Source of the DNA: Acidobacteriota bacterium | Lineage (GTDB): Bacteria > Acidobacteriota > Blastocatellia > UBA7656 | Direction: 5' to 3' | Assembly: GCA_040754075.1 (NCBI GenBank) | Contig: JBFMDH010000003.1 | Location: 264,307-328,306, forward strand | DNA: 64,000 bases | In this document: piece by piece, positions 18,936-29,192 of the stretch | Layout of the letters: every line of letters starts with the position of its first letter | Numbering within the stretch: position 1 is the stretch's first letter | Position numbers and translations under genes: made by a program | The notes under the pieces: generated by a model | Database searches by the model: none | Seen by the model: only the letters and a program-made list of their open reading frames with translations | What the model was told of the DNA's origin: nothing

Positions 18936-19427
18936 TTAGAGCAATCCGTCAATCAGGTCGCTGATGCTGTTGATGAAAGCGGCGTTCGGATTGAACCCGC
19001 CGCGCGGTTGGCCCGCGACATTCCCCGCCTTGTCTAAAATCACGATGGTTGGCAATTGTTTTCCACCAAATTGTTTGAACGCTGCCCGGCTGGCGTCGCG
19101 CACCACTTTAACGGAACCTGCGGGACCGCAAGGCGCTTTCAACTCGGCGTCGGAAACGCTTGCCGGTGCGTCTATGCTCACCCAGAAAACCGCGACTTTG
19201 CTATTGGCATATTTATCTGCAAGCGTCTGTAAAGCTTTGAATTCTTCGCGGCATTGTGGGTCAGAAACGCCGCCGAAAACCAGCACGACAACTTGTCCAC
19301 GTAGCGTACTCAATGAAATAGTTTCACCCGCAGGCGTTGTAAACACGGCGTTTTGCTGCGCGTTGGTTAAACTGACCAGTGCCGCAATCATTAAACTGGT
19401 GATAATCGTTTTAGAAATTCTGTTCAA
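18936..19427 (-). CDS. Exported thioredoxin/AhpC-TSA-like protein
   Basis: A signal-peptide-like segment (ISKTIITSLMIAALVSLTNA, then QQN) is followed by a TlpA/redoxin fold: GETISLSTLRGQVVVLVFGG, DPQCREEFKALQ and GGKQLPTIVILDKAGNV with the cis-Pro. The canonical CxxC is absent; a single Cys sits in SDPQCRE, so this is not a standard disulfide oxidoreductase. It is more like a one-cysteine peroxiredoxin or a structural relative. I favour TTG 19427, nine bases after AAAGGGG; GTG 19436 would overlap that site, and the frame runs on to 19571. Confidence 0.7.
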   Translation of the reverse strand: MNRISKTIITSLMIAALVSLTNAQQNAVFTTPAGETISLSTLRGQVVVLVFGGVSDPQCREEFKALQTLADKYANSKVAVFWVSIDAPASVSDAELKAPCGPAGSVKVVRDASRAAFKQFGGKQLPTIVILDKAGNVAGQPRGGFNPNAAFINSISDLIDGLL

Positions 19428-19669
19428 GTTGAACACCCCTTTAGCGTTTGCTAACTTCTCAAACTTGAGATGCTTTACCCGGCGCAAAAGTTCGATGTCT
19501 GCTTGCTTGCGCCGGACTGCACAATCGAGATTCGCAACGCTTGACGAATTCAACTCTAACAGTCCGTTCAAAAGATGGGCAAACGACTTGCCAAACCTGA
19601 AGCGGCAATTGAAGCTATAGATGACAACTGCTTAAACGTTAGTATGGGATTTGGTGAGCAAAAAATTTT

Positions 19670-20248
19670 ATGATTTCAGCGATACTGTTAGCCGCAGGCG
19701 AGTCGCGGCGCATGGGCGAGTTCAAACAACTTCTACCGTTTGGCGAAAAAACGTTTGTCGAAAGTTGCGTCGATAATTTACTCGCCTCATCAATTGATGA
19801 ATTGATTGTTGTGACCGGACATCGCGAAGCCGATGTGCGTCGCGCGCTTGCCAAGCGACCAATCAAAAGCGTTTTCAATGCCCAGCACCGGCAAGGCATG
19901 AGTTCATCCATTCAATGCGGTGTTGAAGCCGCAAGCCAAAATGCGACGGCTTACCTGATTGCTTTAGTTGACCAACCGCAAATCAATATCGCCATCATCA
20001 ATCAACTGATCGAGGCTTACCAACAAACCGATGCCTTGATTGCCATTCCGGTTTATCAGGAAAGCAGAGGGCATCCGATTCTATTGTCGGCAAAACTTAA
20101 AAAAGAAATCCTCAGCATTACTCCCGAAATCGGTTTGAAAGCAGTGATCACGGCGCACAGAAATGAAACGCTTTATGTCAAAGTCACTGACCAGGGTGTG
20201 CTTTTAGATTTTGATTACCCGGAAGATTTTGAGCGGATAAAGCGATAA
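19670..20248 (+). CDS. mocA: MocA-like molybdenum cofactor nucleotidyltransferase
   Basis: This 192-aa NTP-transferase has the signature ILLAAGESRRMGEFKQLLPF at the N-terminus (nucleotide binding), HRQGMSSSIQCGV, LVDQPQIN (metal-binding Asp region) and SRGHPILL. These match MocA/MobA-type enzymes that attach CMP or GMP to molybdopterin. No molybdoenzyme gene is nearby, so the exact substrate is inferred from the motifs. Confidence 0.8.
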   Translation: MISAILLAAGESRRMGEFKQLLPFGEKTFVESCVDNLLASSIDELIVVTGHREADVRRALAKRPIKSVFNAQHRQGMSSSIQCGVEAASQNATAYLIALVDQPQINIAIINQLIEAYQQTDALIAIPVYQESRGHPILLSAKLKKEILSITPEIGLKAVITAHRNETLYVKVTDQGVLLDFDYPEDFERIKR

Positions 20249-20406
20249 TCATTGCGCAAATCAAGGAAAATTAGGTGAAGAGTAAGCAAAATTAGTAAGC
20301 TTTTGACTACAGATTATCCAGACAAATGAATACTCACTATCCGAACATTTTATCCACCAGAAAAAAAGGCAAGAGATAGTTGTTCTACGGGGCAAATTCA
20401 CATCTA

Positions 20407-20793
20407 TCAAACGGCAATTTTCTGTTCCTGACTCTCACGGGCAGCGATATGTTCCTGAATCGAAATGACATTGGCATCATTGGTGGGCATGGCGGATTCC
20501 AGAAACTCCAATGCTTTATATAACATCATGGTCGATTCAAAGCTTGATGCCAGCACATAACTGTTGCCGCCACAGCGGGCACATTTGTCGTAAGCATTTA
20601 AGAAGGTTTTAAGCGGTGCCTCGTCTTCGCCGGCACAATCGCCACAGATAATTTGAACACCAACCAGTTTAATCAGATTTCGAGGTCGTGGAAGCGGTTC
20701 GGCGGGTATGCCAACCCTTTTGCGAAGAAGAAAATATGTCAACAGTGCGCCTGTGAAAAGCGAAACCAGTGAACTCAAAATAAAGGTAAACAT
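20407..20793 (-). CDS. Small membrane-anchored protein with zinc-ribbon-like cysteines
   Basis: This 128-aa protein has one N-terminal transmembrane segment (LSSLVSLFTGALLTYFLL) followed by a basic cytosolic tail. A four-Cys module follows: IICGDCAGE near residue 50 and CARCGGNS near 71, spaced like a zinc ribbon. The C-terminus is helical. No family is recognised. It is flanked by a non-coding gap (20249-20406) with no evident structure and by the repeat protein gene at 21057-22310 on the same strand. Confidence 0.6.
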   Translation of the reverse strand: MFTFILSSLVSLFTGALLTYFLLRKRVGIPAEPLPRPRNLIKLVGVQIICGDCAGEDEAPLKTFLNAYDKCARCGGNSYVLASSFESTMMLYKALEFLESAMPTNDANVISIQEHIAARESQEQKIAV

Positions 20794-21056
20794 AAACTAC
20801 CCCCGCTTAAAAAAACATTGCCGGGTCGGGTCTTATTTCTATTCAGCGAAACCTAGTGCAACGAATATGCCAAGCAATTGAAATGTGCAATTGAAATTTA
20901 AACGGATTGAAATAATTCATTCCTGATTTAGGGAATGCGTAGTGAGTTTGGATAAACGCTAGCGATTGGCAAAGCAGGTGTAGTGTTGAGTCTGCGGTGG
21001 TTTTCTCAGGGCAAACTTTTCCGCAAGGTAGTGCTGTACCCTCAAGATAATCTGCC

Positions 21057-22310
21057 CTAAGAGCCGCTACGTTTGAGGTACATGCGACTCGCCATGGTGC
21101 GAACCACATCGGGGATATTTTTATTTGCAGCCAAAGCCCGCATATCACGGGTTTGAATGCGATTGAGGAAGTTCAAACTGAGCGCCACAGGGGTTCTCGG
21201 ATTGCGCACCAGATTGTGAATGACTACATAGGATTTGGTGTAAGCGCGGTTTTGTCCGATTTGTCTCAGCACATCTTCGGGAACCGTGCGAATCGCCGCA
21301 ATGCCTTCGACTTCGTTTTCAGTAATGCGCGGGTTACGCAACACCGCACAGGCGACGATGCGATTGGGATCGCGAATTAAAATCATGCGGGCTTCACGAG
21401 TGCCTTTAATCGCCAGCATCACACGTTCTTTGACGCTCATTATGGCGATTTGCTGAAACATCGCTTTGCGGTCAACCGAGATGTGTGATTGCGAAATTTC
21501 CGCAGCCGCATTCTCATCGTCGAGCACTTGACCGATGATGCTTTCAAGGTCGATCTGGTCATATTCAATGACCGGAGCCGCATCCAAATCACCGACCTCT
21601 TCTTCATACTCTTTAATGATGCCTTCGTAAACTTCTTCTTCGATGCCCTCTTCGACAAGCCCCAGGCGAACCAAATCTTCGAGACCGCCGATAAGAATTG
21701 ATTCGTTGGCTTTGCGGGTTTGTTCTTCGGCATCGGCTTTGACGCGCTTTTCTTCGGCAATCATCTGGATGCCGAAGGCTTTTTCAAAAAACTCTTCGCG
21801 AATTTCTTTGGCGCGGCGTTCGGCTTCAGGAGTGCGTGCCGGATTATTCAAAATTGCTTCGATGATTTCCGGCGTTTGAATCAGGTTCTGTTGCTTGAGC
21901 GAGATGGCTTCGAGAATTTGCGCGTCGCGGGTGGTTCCGGCAAGCCGGGCAAGCGCCAGGTTGGGCGTAGCGCGATTGAAAATGATTTGTTCAAGAATTT
22001 CACTCGGCGTTTTTTTCCAGACGCAGAAAAATCCTAAAACCTCAGGCGCCGCCTCTTGGTCAGCAGCCAGGTGTGCGAACGATTGCGGATCAAATTTATC
22101 AACCGTGGTTGCTGCGGTGAGGCGTATCTCTTCATCCGCATCCGCCATCAGCAGCACCAGCACTTCAAACATTTCATCGTTGCTGAGTGGAAACAGTCCC
22201 TTGGCACCCGCCAGTTTTGCACTGTGTGGCGCTTTGCCGGATTTGATTGCTTCTAAAATTTGACTGGGGATAGCGGTGTCCTCTCTAACGTCGGCTGCGA
22301 TGCGGGGCAC
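21057..22310 (-). CDS. HEAT-like/DUF2336-type repeat protein
   Basis: This 417-aa soluble protein is made mostly of helical hairpins. The N-terminal half has HEAT-like elements (LMADADEEIRLTAATTVDKF). A central acidic coiled stretch is rich in Glu (VEEGIEEEVYEGIIKEYEEE). The C-terminal half repeats a motif around RDPNRIVACAVLRNPRITENEV and LVRNPRTPVALSLNFLNRI. Such proteins are common in Acidobacteriota and deltaproteobacteria and probably act as protein-interaction scaffolds. The function is unknown. Confidence 0.65.
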   Translation of the reverse strand: MPRIAADVREDTAIPSQILEAIKSGKAPHSAKLAGAKGLFPLSNDEMFEVLVLLMADADEEIRLTAATTVDKFDPQSFAHLAADQEAAPEVLGFFCVWKKTPSEILEQIIFNRATPNLALARLAGTTRDAQILEAISLKQQNLIQTPEIIEAILNNPARTPEAERRAKEIREEFFEKAFGIQMIAEEKRVKADAEEQTRKANESILIGGLEDLVRLGLVEEGIEEEVYEGIIKEYEEEVGDLDAAPVIEYDQIDLESIIGQVLDDENAAAEISQSHISVDRKAMFQQIAIMSVKERVMLAIKGTREARMILIRDPNRIVACAVLRNPRITENEVEGIAAIRTVPEDVLRQIGQNRAYTKSYVVIHNLVRNPRTPVALSLNFLNRIQTRDMRALAANKNIPDVVRTMASRMYLKRSGS

Positions 22311-22445
22311 TTCATCAGGGGACTGATGAAGCGAGAGTACAATAGCAAAAATGTGGATTCAATAGTTTGTTTCGGGAAGGTGAACCGCGTTGAATGAAAA
22401 TCCGGAGTACGCCATGAGAATAATTTTCTCAGAGCAAACAGGAAC

Positions 22446-23027
22446 TTATTTATTTGAAGAATTTTTAGCGAACCACTCCGCTCTGTTAATTTGGTACCGA
22501 ACAATTGGCTTTTTCTCGCCGTAATACGCTCCTCTTATCCAGCGAGTTAATAAGCCACTGGAAACTATGGTCATCCCATTTTTTTCCATTACCCGCCTTG
22601 ATGCACGATTATCCGCAAAACATTCGGCAATAACCCGCTCAACATTATGTTTATGAAAGCCGAGCCTTAATAGTTCACCGGCAGATTCCGTTGCATAACC
22701 TTTGCCTGTATATGAACTCTCCACATGCCAGCCAATGCCAGTGTTTTCATAACCGGCGAGTGTGCCACTAATTGAACAGGTTCCAATAATCGTTTCTTGT
22801 TCCTTTAATACTATCGCAAGAAAATAATTTAAACGGGGATTTTGCTCTTTAGACAGAAAGCCGCTTTCAAAAGACCGTTGAATATAGTCATCGTTTAATT
22901 GAAAGGAAAGAAAGTTGTTTTTTACGGAAGAGTCGTTATGGAGTTCAACAAAACGTTGCCAATCGCTTTCTTGAAAATCACGAAGTATTAACCGTTCGGT
23001 CGTAACCAGGAAATTTTGATTTTGCAT
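22446..23027 (-). CDS. GNAT acetyltransferase, RimJ/RimL type
   Basis: This 193-aa GNAT-fold protein has the family opening TTERLILRDFQESDWQRF, a middle strand GTCSISGTLAGYENTGIGWH, and the acetyl-CoA pyrophosphate loop region ESSYTGKGYATESAGELLRL. It then has ECFADNRASRRVMEKNGM. RimJ/RimL relatives acetylate ribosomal proteins or small molecules; the target here is unknown. It lies between the repeat protein gene and secA on the same strand, separated from secA by a terminator. Confidence 0.82.
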   Translation of the reverse strand: MQNQNFLVTTERLILRDFQESDWQRFVELHNDSSVKNNFLSFQLNDDYIQRSFESGFLSKEQNPRLNYFLAIVLKEQETIIGTCSISGTLAGYENTGIGWHVESSYTGKGYATESAGELLRLGFHKHNVERVIAECFADNRASRRVMEKNGMTIVSSGLLTRWIRGAYYGEKKPIVRYQINRAEWFAKNSSNK

Positions 23028-23060
23028 TGCCGTTGGGGAGAAGAGCTAAGAAGTAATTAA

Positions 23061-23103
23061 ACAAAAAGGCAGCAGGCAATCGAAAACTATCAATTGTCTG
23101 CTG
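23061..23103 (-). terminator. Intrinsic terminator of secA
   Basis: On the minus strand GGCAGCAG is followed by an imperfect inner stem, CTGCTGCC and TTTTT. It starts about 20 bases past the secA stop codon. Confidence 0.85.
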
Positions 23104-23121
23104 CCCGTTATTACAGTTCAA

Positions 23122-25986
23122 TTATTCAGCGCCGTGGCATTTTTTGTACTTCTTGCCCGAACCGCATGGGCAAGGTTCGTTGCGCCCGACGCGCGGCTCT
23201 TTATTGCGAAACGGTTTTGCTTCTTCCTCTTCACCCGCTGCAAACGCCGATTCGTTGGCTTTCGTGAAAGCGACGCGTCCGCGACGTTGACGCCGCCGCC
23301 GTTCAAGCAGTTGTTGCTCGACCGATTCTGTCACCTGCACCTGAAAGTTGAACAGATAACGCACCGATTCGTTGTTGATGCGATAGAGCATATCCTGGAA
23401 GAGGGCAAACGAATCGCGTTTGTATTCAACCAGCGGGTCTTTTTGCCCGTAACCGCGAAGCCCTATGCCTTCTTTCAAATGGTCGAGCGCCAGCAAATGA
23501 TCTTTCCACTGCGCATCAACGATGTTGAGCATGATGTAACGTTCAAGACTGCGCAGCGCCTCGGCTCCCAGTTGCACCTCTTTCTCGCCGTACTTCTTCT
23601 CGATTTCAGGCCAGAGTTTTTGCCGCACCTCTTCGATGCCCATGTTTTCGAGATGCCAACCTTCGCTGTCCGCATCATAACCAAAAGTGGCGCGCAGTTG
23701 GTCTTTGAGTCCCGTAAAATCCCATTCATCCGGGCGCATATCTTTCGACAGGTACTCGTCAATCATATCATCGAATAACTCATGAGCGGTTTCCAGAACG
23801 TGCTCACGCTGATTGTCATTGCGCTCTTCGATAGTTTCGCCTTCAAAGCCCATCAACAATTGACGACGCATCGCGTAAATCGCTTCACGCTGTTTATTCA
23901 TCACGTCGTCATATTCAAGCAGATGTTTACGAATCGAGAAGTTGTGTCCTTCGACGCTCTTTTGTGCGGCTTCGATGCGTTTGCTGACCAGCCCCGATTC
24001 AATCGGCACGCCTTCATCCATACCGAGTCGGAGCATAATGCCTTTGATGCGTTCGCCGCCGAAGATGCGCATCAAATCATCTTCAAGTGACAGATAGAAA
24101 CGCGACGAACCGGGGTCGCCCTGACGCCCTGAACGACCGCGAAGCTGATTATCAATGCGGCGCGATTCGTGGCGTTCGGTGCCGAGTATGTGAAGCCCGC
24201 CGAGTTGAATGACCTCCTGATGTTCGGTTTCGGTAATGTCCTTGGCGCGTTCAAGCGCGGCGTTCATCTGTCCTTCGGTGGCTTCTTCGGGATTGATTTC
24301 TTTCTCTTTCAAAAACTGTTTAGCCAGGAATTCGGGATTGCCGCCAAGCAGAATATCCGTACCGCGACCCGCCATGTTGGTGGCAATTGTGACCTGTCCT
24401 TTGCGCCCGGCTTGCGCGACGATGTCGGCTTCGCGCCCCGCGTGTTCGGGTTTGGCGTTTAATACATTATGCGGAACGCGCATTTTTTTGAGCTTATCGG
24501 AAAGCACTTCAGAATTTTCAACGGAGACTGTACCGACGAGCACCGGCTGGCCTTTTTCATGAAGTTGTTTGATCTCTTCGGCAGCGGCATTCCATTTTTC
24601 GCGCTCCGTGCGATAGATGACATCCGAAAAATCCTTGCGTTGATTTTCGCGGTTGGTTGGAATGACCGCGACATCGAGTTTATAGATGTTGGCAAATTCC
24701 GATGCTTCGGTTTCGGCTGTACCGGTCATGCCTGCGAGTTTCGCGTACATACGGAAATAATTCTGCAAGGTGATGGTTGCAAGTGTCTGGTTTTCGGCTT
24801 CAATCTTGACGTTCTCTTTGGCTTCAACGCCTTGATGGAGTCCATCGCTCCAACGACGACCGGGCATCACACGCCCGGTGAATTCGTCAACGATAATCAC
24901 TTCGCCGTCTTTAACGATGTATTGTTTGTCAAGATGATAAAGGCTGTGAGCTTTGAGCGATTGTTCAACACAATGCAGGAGTTCCATATTCGCAGGGTCA
25001 TAGAGATTGCCGACCTGACAGAATTTTTCCGCCATATCCACCCCTGATTCCGTAAGCGTCGCCTGATGCTGCTTCTCATCGACGTGATAAAGCAGGCGCG
25101 GGTCTTGTTTCAAATCGACATCGCCTTCCTTACTTTTAATTTCAGCAACCAGTTTGCTCTGTTCAGCTTTCATGCGCACGATGCAATCATTGGCGATGTA
25201 ATATTTTTCGGTTGAATCTTCCGAAGAGCCTGCAATGATGAGCGGGGTGCGCGCTTCGTCAATCAGGATGGAGTCGACTTCGTCAACGATGGCGAAATTG
25301 AAATTGCGATGCACCATCATGGTCGGGTCAAATTTCATGTTGTCGCGCAGGTAATCGAAACCCAGTTCGTTGTTGGTGCCATAGGTGATGTCGGCTCCGT
25401 ATGCGGCTTTGCGTTCTTCATCGGTCATATCGTGTTGAATGCAACCGACAGTGAGACCGAGAAAGCGATAAATTTTGCCCATCCATTCGGTATCGCGTTT
25501 GGCAAGGTAATCGTTTACGGTGACGATGTGAACGCCGCGCCCGGCAAGCGCGTTGAGGTATGCCGGAAGCGTCGCGACCAGGGTTTTACCTTCACCGGTT
25601 TTCATTTCAGCAATCATGCCGCGATGCAAAACCATACCGCCGATTAACTGCACATCGAAATGGCGCATGCCGGTGGCGCGGCGCGACGCTTCGCGGACGA
25701 TAGCGAAAGCTTCGGGCAAAATTTCATCCAACGCTTCGTCAATCGCCCGGCGCAAAGATTGTTGTCGCTCATCGGGAGAGGTGCCGCTGATTTCGGCTTC
25801 GGCAAGTTGACGCTCGACCTGTTCGCGAAACTCTGCGGTGCGGGCGCGCAACTCATCATCGGTCATTTTTTGCACTTGTGGTTCAAGGGCATTGATTTCA
25901 TCAACAATGGGATAGAGGCGTTTGAGCAATCGCTCGTTGGCGCTGCCGAATATTTTGGTTGCCACTTTATTGAAAATCGCTGTCAT
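23122..25986 (-). CDS. secA: Protein translocase ATPase SecA
   Basis: SecA drives preproteins through SecYEG. This 954-aa protein has Walker [21 protein letters not shown], the Walker B/DEAD-type [13 protein letters not shown], the second helicase-domain motifs [20 protein letters not shown] and [20 protein letters not shown], and a long C-terminal helical scaffold. The last 20 residues carry the SEC-C zinc site, [14 protein letters not shown], used for SecB/ribosome contact. Length is in the usual range (840-1000). It ends at the terminator at 23061-23103. Confidence 0.97.
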   Translation of the reverse strand: MTAIFNKVATKIFGSANERLLKRLYPIVDEINALEPQVQKMTDDELRARTAEFREQVERQLAEAEISGTSPDERQQSLRRAIDEALDEILPEAFAIVREASRRATGMRHFDVQLIGGMVLHRGMIAEMKTGEGKTLVATLPAYLNALAGRGVHIVTVNDYLAKRDTEWMGKIYRFLGLTVGCIQHDMTDEERKAAYGADITYGTNNELGFDYLRDNMKFDPTMMVHRNFNFAIVDEVDSILIDEARTPLIIAGSSEDSTEKYYIANDCIVRMKAEQSKLVAEIKSKEGDVDLKQDPRLLYHVDEKQHQATLTESGVDMAEKFCQVGNLYDPANMELLHCVEQSLKAHSLYHLDKQYIVKDGEVIIVDEFTGRVMPGRRWSDGLHQGVEAKENVKIEAENQTLATITLQNYFRMYAKLAGMTGTAETEASEFANIYKLDVAVIPTNRENQRKDFSDVIYRTEREKWNAAAEEIKQLHEKGQPVLVGTVSVENSEVLSDKLKKMRVPHNVLNAKPEHAGREADIVAQAGRKGQVTIATNMAGRGTDILLGGNPEFLAKQFLKEKEINPEEATEGQMNAALERAKDITETEHQEVIQLGGLHILGTERHESRRIDNQLRGRSGRQGDPGSSRFYLSLEDDLMRIFGGERIKGIMLRLGMDEGVPIESGLVSKRIEAAQKSVEGHNFSIRKHLLEYDDVMNKQREAIYAMRRQLLMGFEGETIEERNDNQREHVLETAHELFDDMIDEYLSKDMRPDEWDFTGLKDQLRATFGYDADSEGWHLENMGIEEVRQKLWPEIEKKYGEKEVQLGAEALRSLERYIMLNIVDAQWKDHLLALDHLKEGIGLRGYGQKDPLVEYKRDSFALFQDMLYRINNESVRYLFNFQVQVTESVEQQLLERRRRQRRGRVAFTKANESAFAAGEEEEAKPFRNKEPRVGRNEPCPCGSGKKYKKCHGAE

Positions 25987-26723
25987 ATTATCTCTCTTTT
26001 CTTATCGCAAATTTTAAAATTCAGATAGTTGATTTTTGCATTCATTAAAGACCATTTAGCCTGTTGACTAAATCTTCTACGCCGCAGAAGCGATAAAAGA
26101 TTCGGCAAACAGGCCAGGGGGTAAACGTTACGATGCTCTAAAAATCCGCTCACGAAAAATTTCTCACAATTCACTGCGCTAAAAATTCTATTGATATAAA
26201 TTGAGCGCGTCAAACCGCCGCCCGTTCGTAGATTTTTTGCGACGGGACTCCTTTGATTGAAACCCGAGCGTTGGCGCGCGCAAGCGCCTTTGCGTCAGTC
26301 GGGCAAAGGTTTTGTTAGATTGATAATACCGCTACTGGAGAAGGGTAGCTTGCTGAACAGAATTGGAAAAAAGCCTAAAAAAGCCGGTATTTTGAGGACA
26401 AAAATTAACCCCTGATGGTTGCGGAAAATTAGTGTTGACACCTATGGTGACGGGTGTTAGAAATGACTGCGTTGGAAGAAGTGTCAATTTGATGTTTGAT
26501 TCGCCTTAAAGTAAATGTCAGGACATCACGCGCCAGCAGGTCATTTCCGGCAAATGACATTTCTTTAATTCGACACCAAACATCGCCCCTAAGCACCGCC
26601 CCTTTTAATCTGACGACAATTCAAAATTTCAGAATCACATAGCCCCTAAAGTTCAAGTTGAAAATGGCGTTGGTTTCCGAGTCTGCAAGAAACCGGAAGC
26701 GCAAACAGCCACAGGGGAACGCT
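25987..26723. other. Long intergenic region between secA and pilM
   Basis: About 740 bases separate the divergent secA and pilM genes. I see no convincing ORF. It holds a candidate promoter (26435-26463) and an inverted pair, AAATGTCA at about 26513-26520 and TGACATTT at about 26557-26564. The remainder is plain AT-moderate sequence. The secA promoter should lie in its left part but no clear hexamers stand out. Confidence 0.5.
26435..26463 (+). promoter_or_regulatory. Candidate promoter for the pil operon
   Basis: TTGACA (26435-26440), 17 bases, then TAGAAA (26458-26463). The -35 is perfect and the -10 is weak. It lies about 260 bases upstream of pilM. Confidence 0.35.
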
Positions 26724-27800
26724 ATGTTAGAAGGTTTGTTCGGAAATAAACAAAAAGGCGTAGTCGGATTAGATATCGGTTCCACCGCGCTCAAAGCCAT
26801 TGAACTCAGACCTGCACGCGGCGGTTATGAACTCATGCATATCTCACATCAGAATCTGCAATCGGATACCATCGTTGACGGACACATCATTGACCTCAAT
26901 CACGTAAGCGACACCATCAACCGCGTATGGATGGAACAAGGCATTAAAACCAATCAGGTCGCCACCGCTCTTTCAGGACACGCAGTCATCGTTAAAAAAA
27001 TTACTATGCCGGCAATGCCCGATGAAGAACTCTATGAACAGATTCATTGGGAAGCCGAGCAATATATTCCATTCGATATTAATGACGTCAATCTCTACCA
27101 CGAAGTGATGGGGCGCGACAGCACCGGGCAAAGCATGGATGTGTTACTGGTTGCCTGCAAACGCGACAAGATTGCCCAATTTACGCAGGTCATTTCGCAG
27201 GCGGGCAAACAACCGGTCATCGTTGATGTTGACGCCTTCGCATTGCAGAACGCTTATGAAGTCAACTACAACCCGCCGCCCAATCTCACGGTCGCGCTTC
27301 TGGACATCGGCGCATCGGTGATGACTATCAATGTGGTGCGTGGCACGACCTCGATTTTCACCCGCGACATCTCGGCGGGCGGCAATCAATATACCGACCT
27401 GTTGCAAAAAGAGTTCAACATGACCTTTGAACAAGCCGAGGCGCTCAAACGCGGCATGGCTTTTGGAATGGAACACTCGGTTGAAGACGCCATGCCGGCG
27501 ATTGATTCGGTGACCGAAATGCTCGCTTTGGAAATTTCCCGCACCCTGGATTTCTTCCGCGCCACCGCAGTCGATTCGCCCAACATTGACCGGATGCTGA
27601 TTGCCGGCGGTTCATCGAAAGTGATGAATCTGGTGAACTACCTTTCGGAAAAATTCCAGATGCCCGTCGAACGCTTTGATGCGTTTCGTTCCATCCGGTT
27701 CGACCACAAGAGATTTGATGAAGAGTATATGCGCGAACTTTCACCGAATATGGCAGTCGCTGTCGGTTTGGCAGTTCGTGTTGCGGAGGTGGCAAGATGA
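26724..27800 (+). CDS. pilM: Type IV pilus inner-membrane assembly protein PilM
   Basis: PilM is an actin/FtsA-like cytoplasmic ATPase that recruits PilN to the pilus alignment complex. The ATPase fold is visible: GVVGLDIGSTALKAIEL at the N-terminus, TVALLDIGASVMTINVVRG in the middle and RMLIAGGSSKVMNL toward the C-terminus. I start at ATG 26724 (MLEGLFGNK) after AGGGGAA; an in-frame ATG at 26658 adds 22 polar basic residues with no homologous look. It overlaps pilN by four bases. Confidence 0.9.
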   Translation: MLEGLFGNKQKGVVGLDIGSTALKAIELRPARGGYELMHISHQNLQSDTIVDGHIIDLNHVSDTINRVWMEQGIKTNQVATALSGHAVIVKKITMPAMPDEELYEQIHWEAEQYIPFDINDVNLYHEVMGRDSTGQSMDVLLVACKRDKIAQFTQVISQAGKQPVIVDVDAFALQNAYEVNYNPPPNLTVALLDIGASVMTINVVRGTTSIFTRDISAGGNQYTDLLQKEFNMTFEQAEALKRGMAFGMEHSVEDAMPAIDSVTEMLALEISRTLDFFRATAVDSPNIDRMLIAGGSSKVMNLVNYLSEKFQMPVERFDAFRSIRFDHKRFDEEYMRELSPNMAVAVGLAVRVAEVAR

Positions 27801-28447
27801 TTAGAGTAAACCTGCTCGAAGGCACAGCCGAACAACGTGTAACCATTCAAAAGACCAGAGTCGCAGCCAAACACGGTCAGCAGATTTTCATGCTCATCAG
27901 CGCCCTGGTCATCGCTTTGCTTGCCATCGGCATTGACCACCTGTGGACAACCCGCGCGCACGCCGATGTCAAAGCCGAATTTGACCGCGAACAAGAGCAA
28001 GCCAAACAACTCGAAGCCGACATCAATCGCAAGAATGAGCTTGAGAATGAATTGAAGCAGTTGGAAGAGCGCATCAAGTTGATTAAACAACTGCGCGCCG
28101 AACAAAAAGGTCCGGTCGCCATGCTTTCGGCAATCAACGAACGAATGCCGGGCGGCAATGCCGATTTCAAACTGACGACGATTACCCAAAAAGGCAATCG
28201 ATTGCAAATCATCGGCACTTCGATGAATGAACAGGTGGTCGCCGATTTTGCGCGACAGTTGGAATTCTCGAACGGACTGTTTACCAACGTTATTCCGGTG
28301 ATTGAAGGGACGGAAGTCAAGATTGAAGAGGCTGACAAGAAAGAGGGCGATGATAAAGATACTGCCCGGGTGTTCAAATTCACCATCAACTGTGACTACA
28401 ACAAACCTCGCGCCGAAGGCGAAGAGAAGAAGGCAGAGACTAAATAG
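27797..28447 (+). CDS. pilN: Type IV pilus assembly protein PilN
   Basis: This 216-aa bitopic protein begins with MIRVNLLEG, the conserved PilN motif bound by PilM. One membrane helix follows (FMLISALVIALLAIGIDHLW), then a coiled coil rich in Glu/Lys (about 50-95), and a ferredoxin-like periplasmic domain (LQIIGTSMNEQVVADFARQL). The ATG overlaps the pilM stop, so translation is coupled. The Lys/Glu-rich C-terminal tail (AEGEEKKAETK) is probably disordered. Confidence 0.88.
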   Translation: MIRVNLLEGTAEQRVTIQKTRVAAKHGQQIFMLISALVIALLAIGIDHLWTTRAHADVKAEFDREQEQAKQLEADINRKNELENELKQLEERIKLIKQLRAEQKGPVAMLSAINERMPGGNADFKLTTITQKGNRLQIIGTSMNEQVVADFARQLEFSNGLFTNVIPVIEGTEVKIEEADKKEGDDKDTARVFKFTINCDYNKPRAEGEEKKAETK

Positions 28448-28453
28448 GGGGAA

Positions 28454-29164
28454 ATGATTATGGCAGCAGCAGTAGCAACCATTACAAAATCGGAAGAGGG
28501 TGGCAACTTTTTTACACGCCTGGCGTGGTATTACCAGATGTTGATTTTGCTCGCCCTGGTCGCGCTTTTGGTCTATGCCGCAGACACCATGCTCTACAGC
28601 GATACCCGCGCAGAGACCCTAAAGATTGAACAACAGGTGCAAACTTTGAAGGCGAAAAATGCCCAAGCCAGCATCATCCGGCAAAACCTGGCAGCCGCCG
28701 AAGAGACCCTGCGTCAGAAACAGGCGGAAATGGACAGCCTGCGCGATTTGCTGCCTGACCAGGTGGAAATCACCAAGGTTTTCGACAGCATCAAGGATTT
28801 AATGAAATCGCGTAAACTCGAACTCCGAAGATTCGCGCCGTTGTCGGTGACGCCATCGGAAATTTATACCGCGCAACCCATCCAAGTTGAAGTCACCGGA
28901 TCATACGATAACGTTGGCTTGTTCCTTTCCGACCTGGGATTTTATAAACGCATTGTCAGCGTTGCCGATGTCGATATCAAACAGGCAGAAGACACCGCGC
29001 AAGTTGCGGGTCGTTCCATCAATACGTCATTTGTTGTGGTGGCATATTACATATCGCCTGAAAATCTCAACAAGTTGACCAGCAAAGGCGGCACGCCGCC
29101 AGCGGGCGCTGCGGCTCCGCAACCCGGACAGCCGACGCCTCCGCCAGCCAATCAACCGAAATAA
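28454..29164 (+). CDS. pilO: Type IV pilus assembly protein PilO
   Basis: This 236-aa protein has one N-terminal membrane helix (YQMLILLALVALLVYAADTM) and a coiled coil (about residues 50-95). A periplasmic ferredoxin-like domain follows: RRFAPLSVTPSEIYTAQPIQ, then VTGSYDNVGLFLSDLGFYK. PilO pairs with PilN to link the cytoplasmic ring to PilP and PilQ. The tail is Pro/Ala-rich (PQPGQPTPPPANQPK). It begins six bases after pilN. Confidence 0.88.
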   Translation: MIMAAAVATITKSEEGGNFFTRLAWYYQMLILLALVALLVYAADTMLYSDTRAETLKIEQQVQTLKAKNAQASIIRQNLAAAEETLRQKQAEMDSLRDLLPDQVEITKVFDSIKDLMKSRKLELRRFAPLSVTPSEIYTAQPIQVEVTGSYDNVGLFLSDLGFYKRIVSVADVDIKQAEDTAQVAGRSINTSFVVVAYYISPENLNKLTSKGGTPPAGAAAPQPGQPTPPPANQPK

Positions 29165-29192
29165 CCATGAGCCTCAAATATGGAGTAGTGTG

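Noticed and set aside
18821-18952. Upstream start of the M20 peptidase
   Set aside because: The extra codons read through an intrinsic terminator of the neighbouring gene and add a Cys-rich segment unlike the family.
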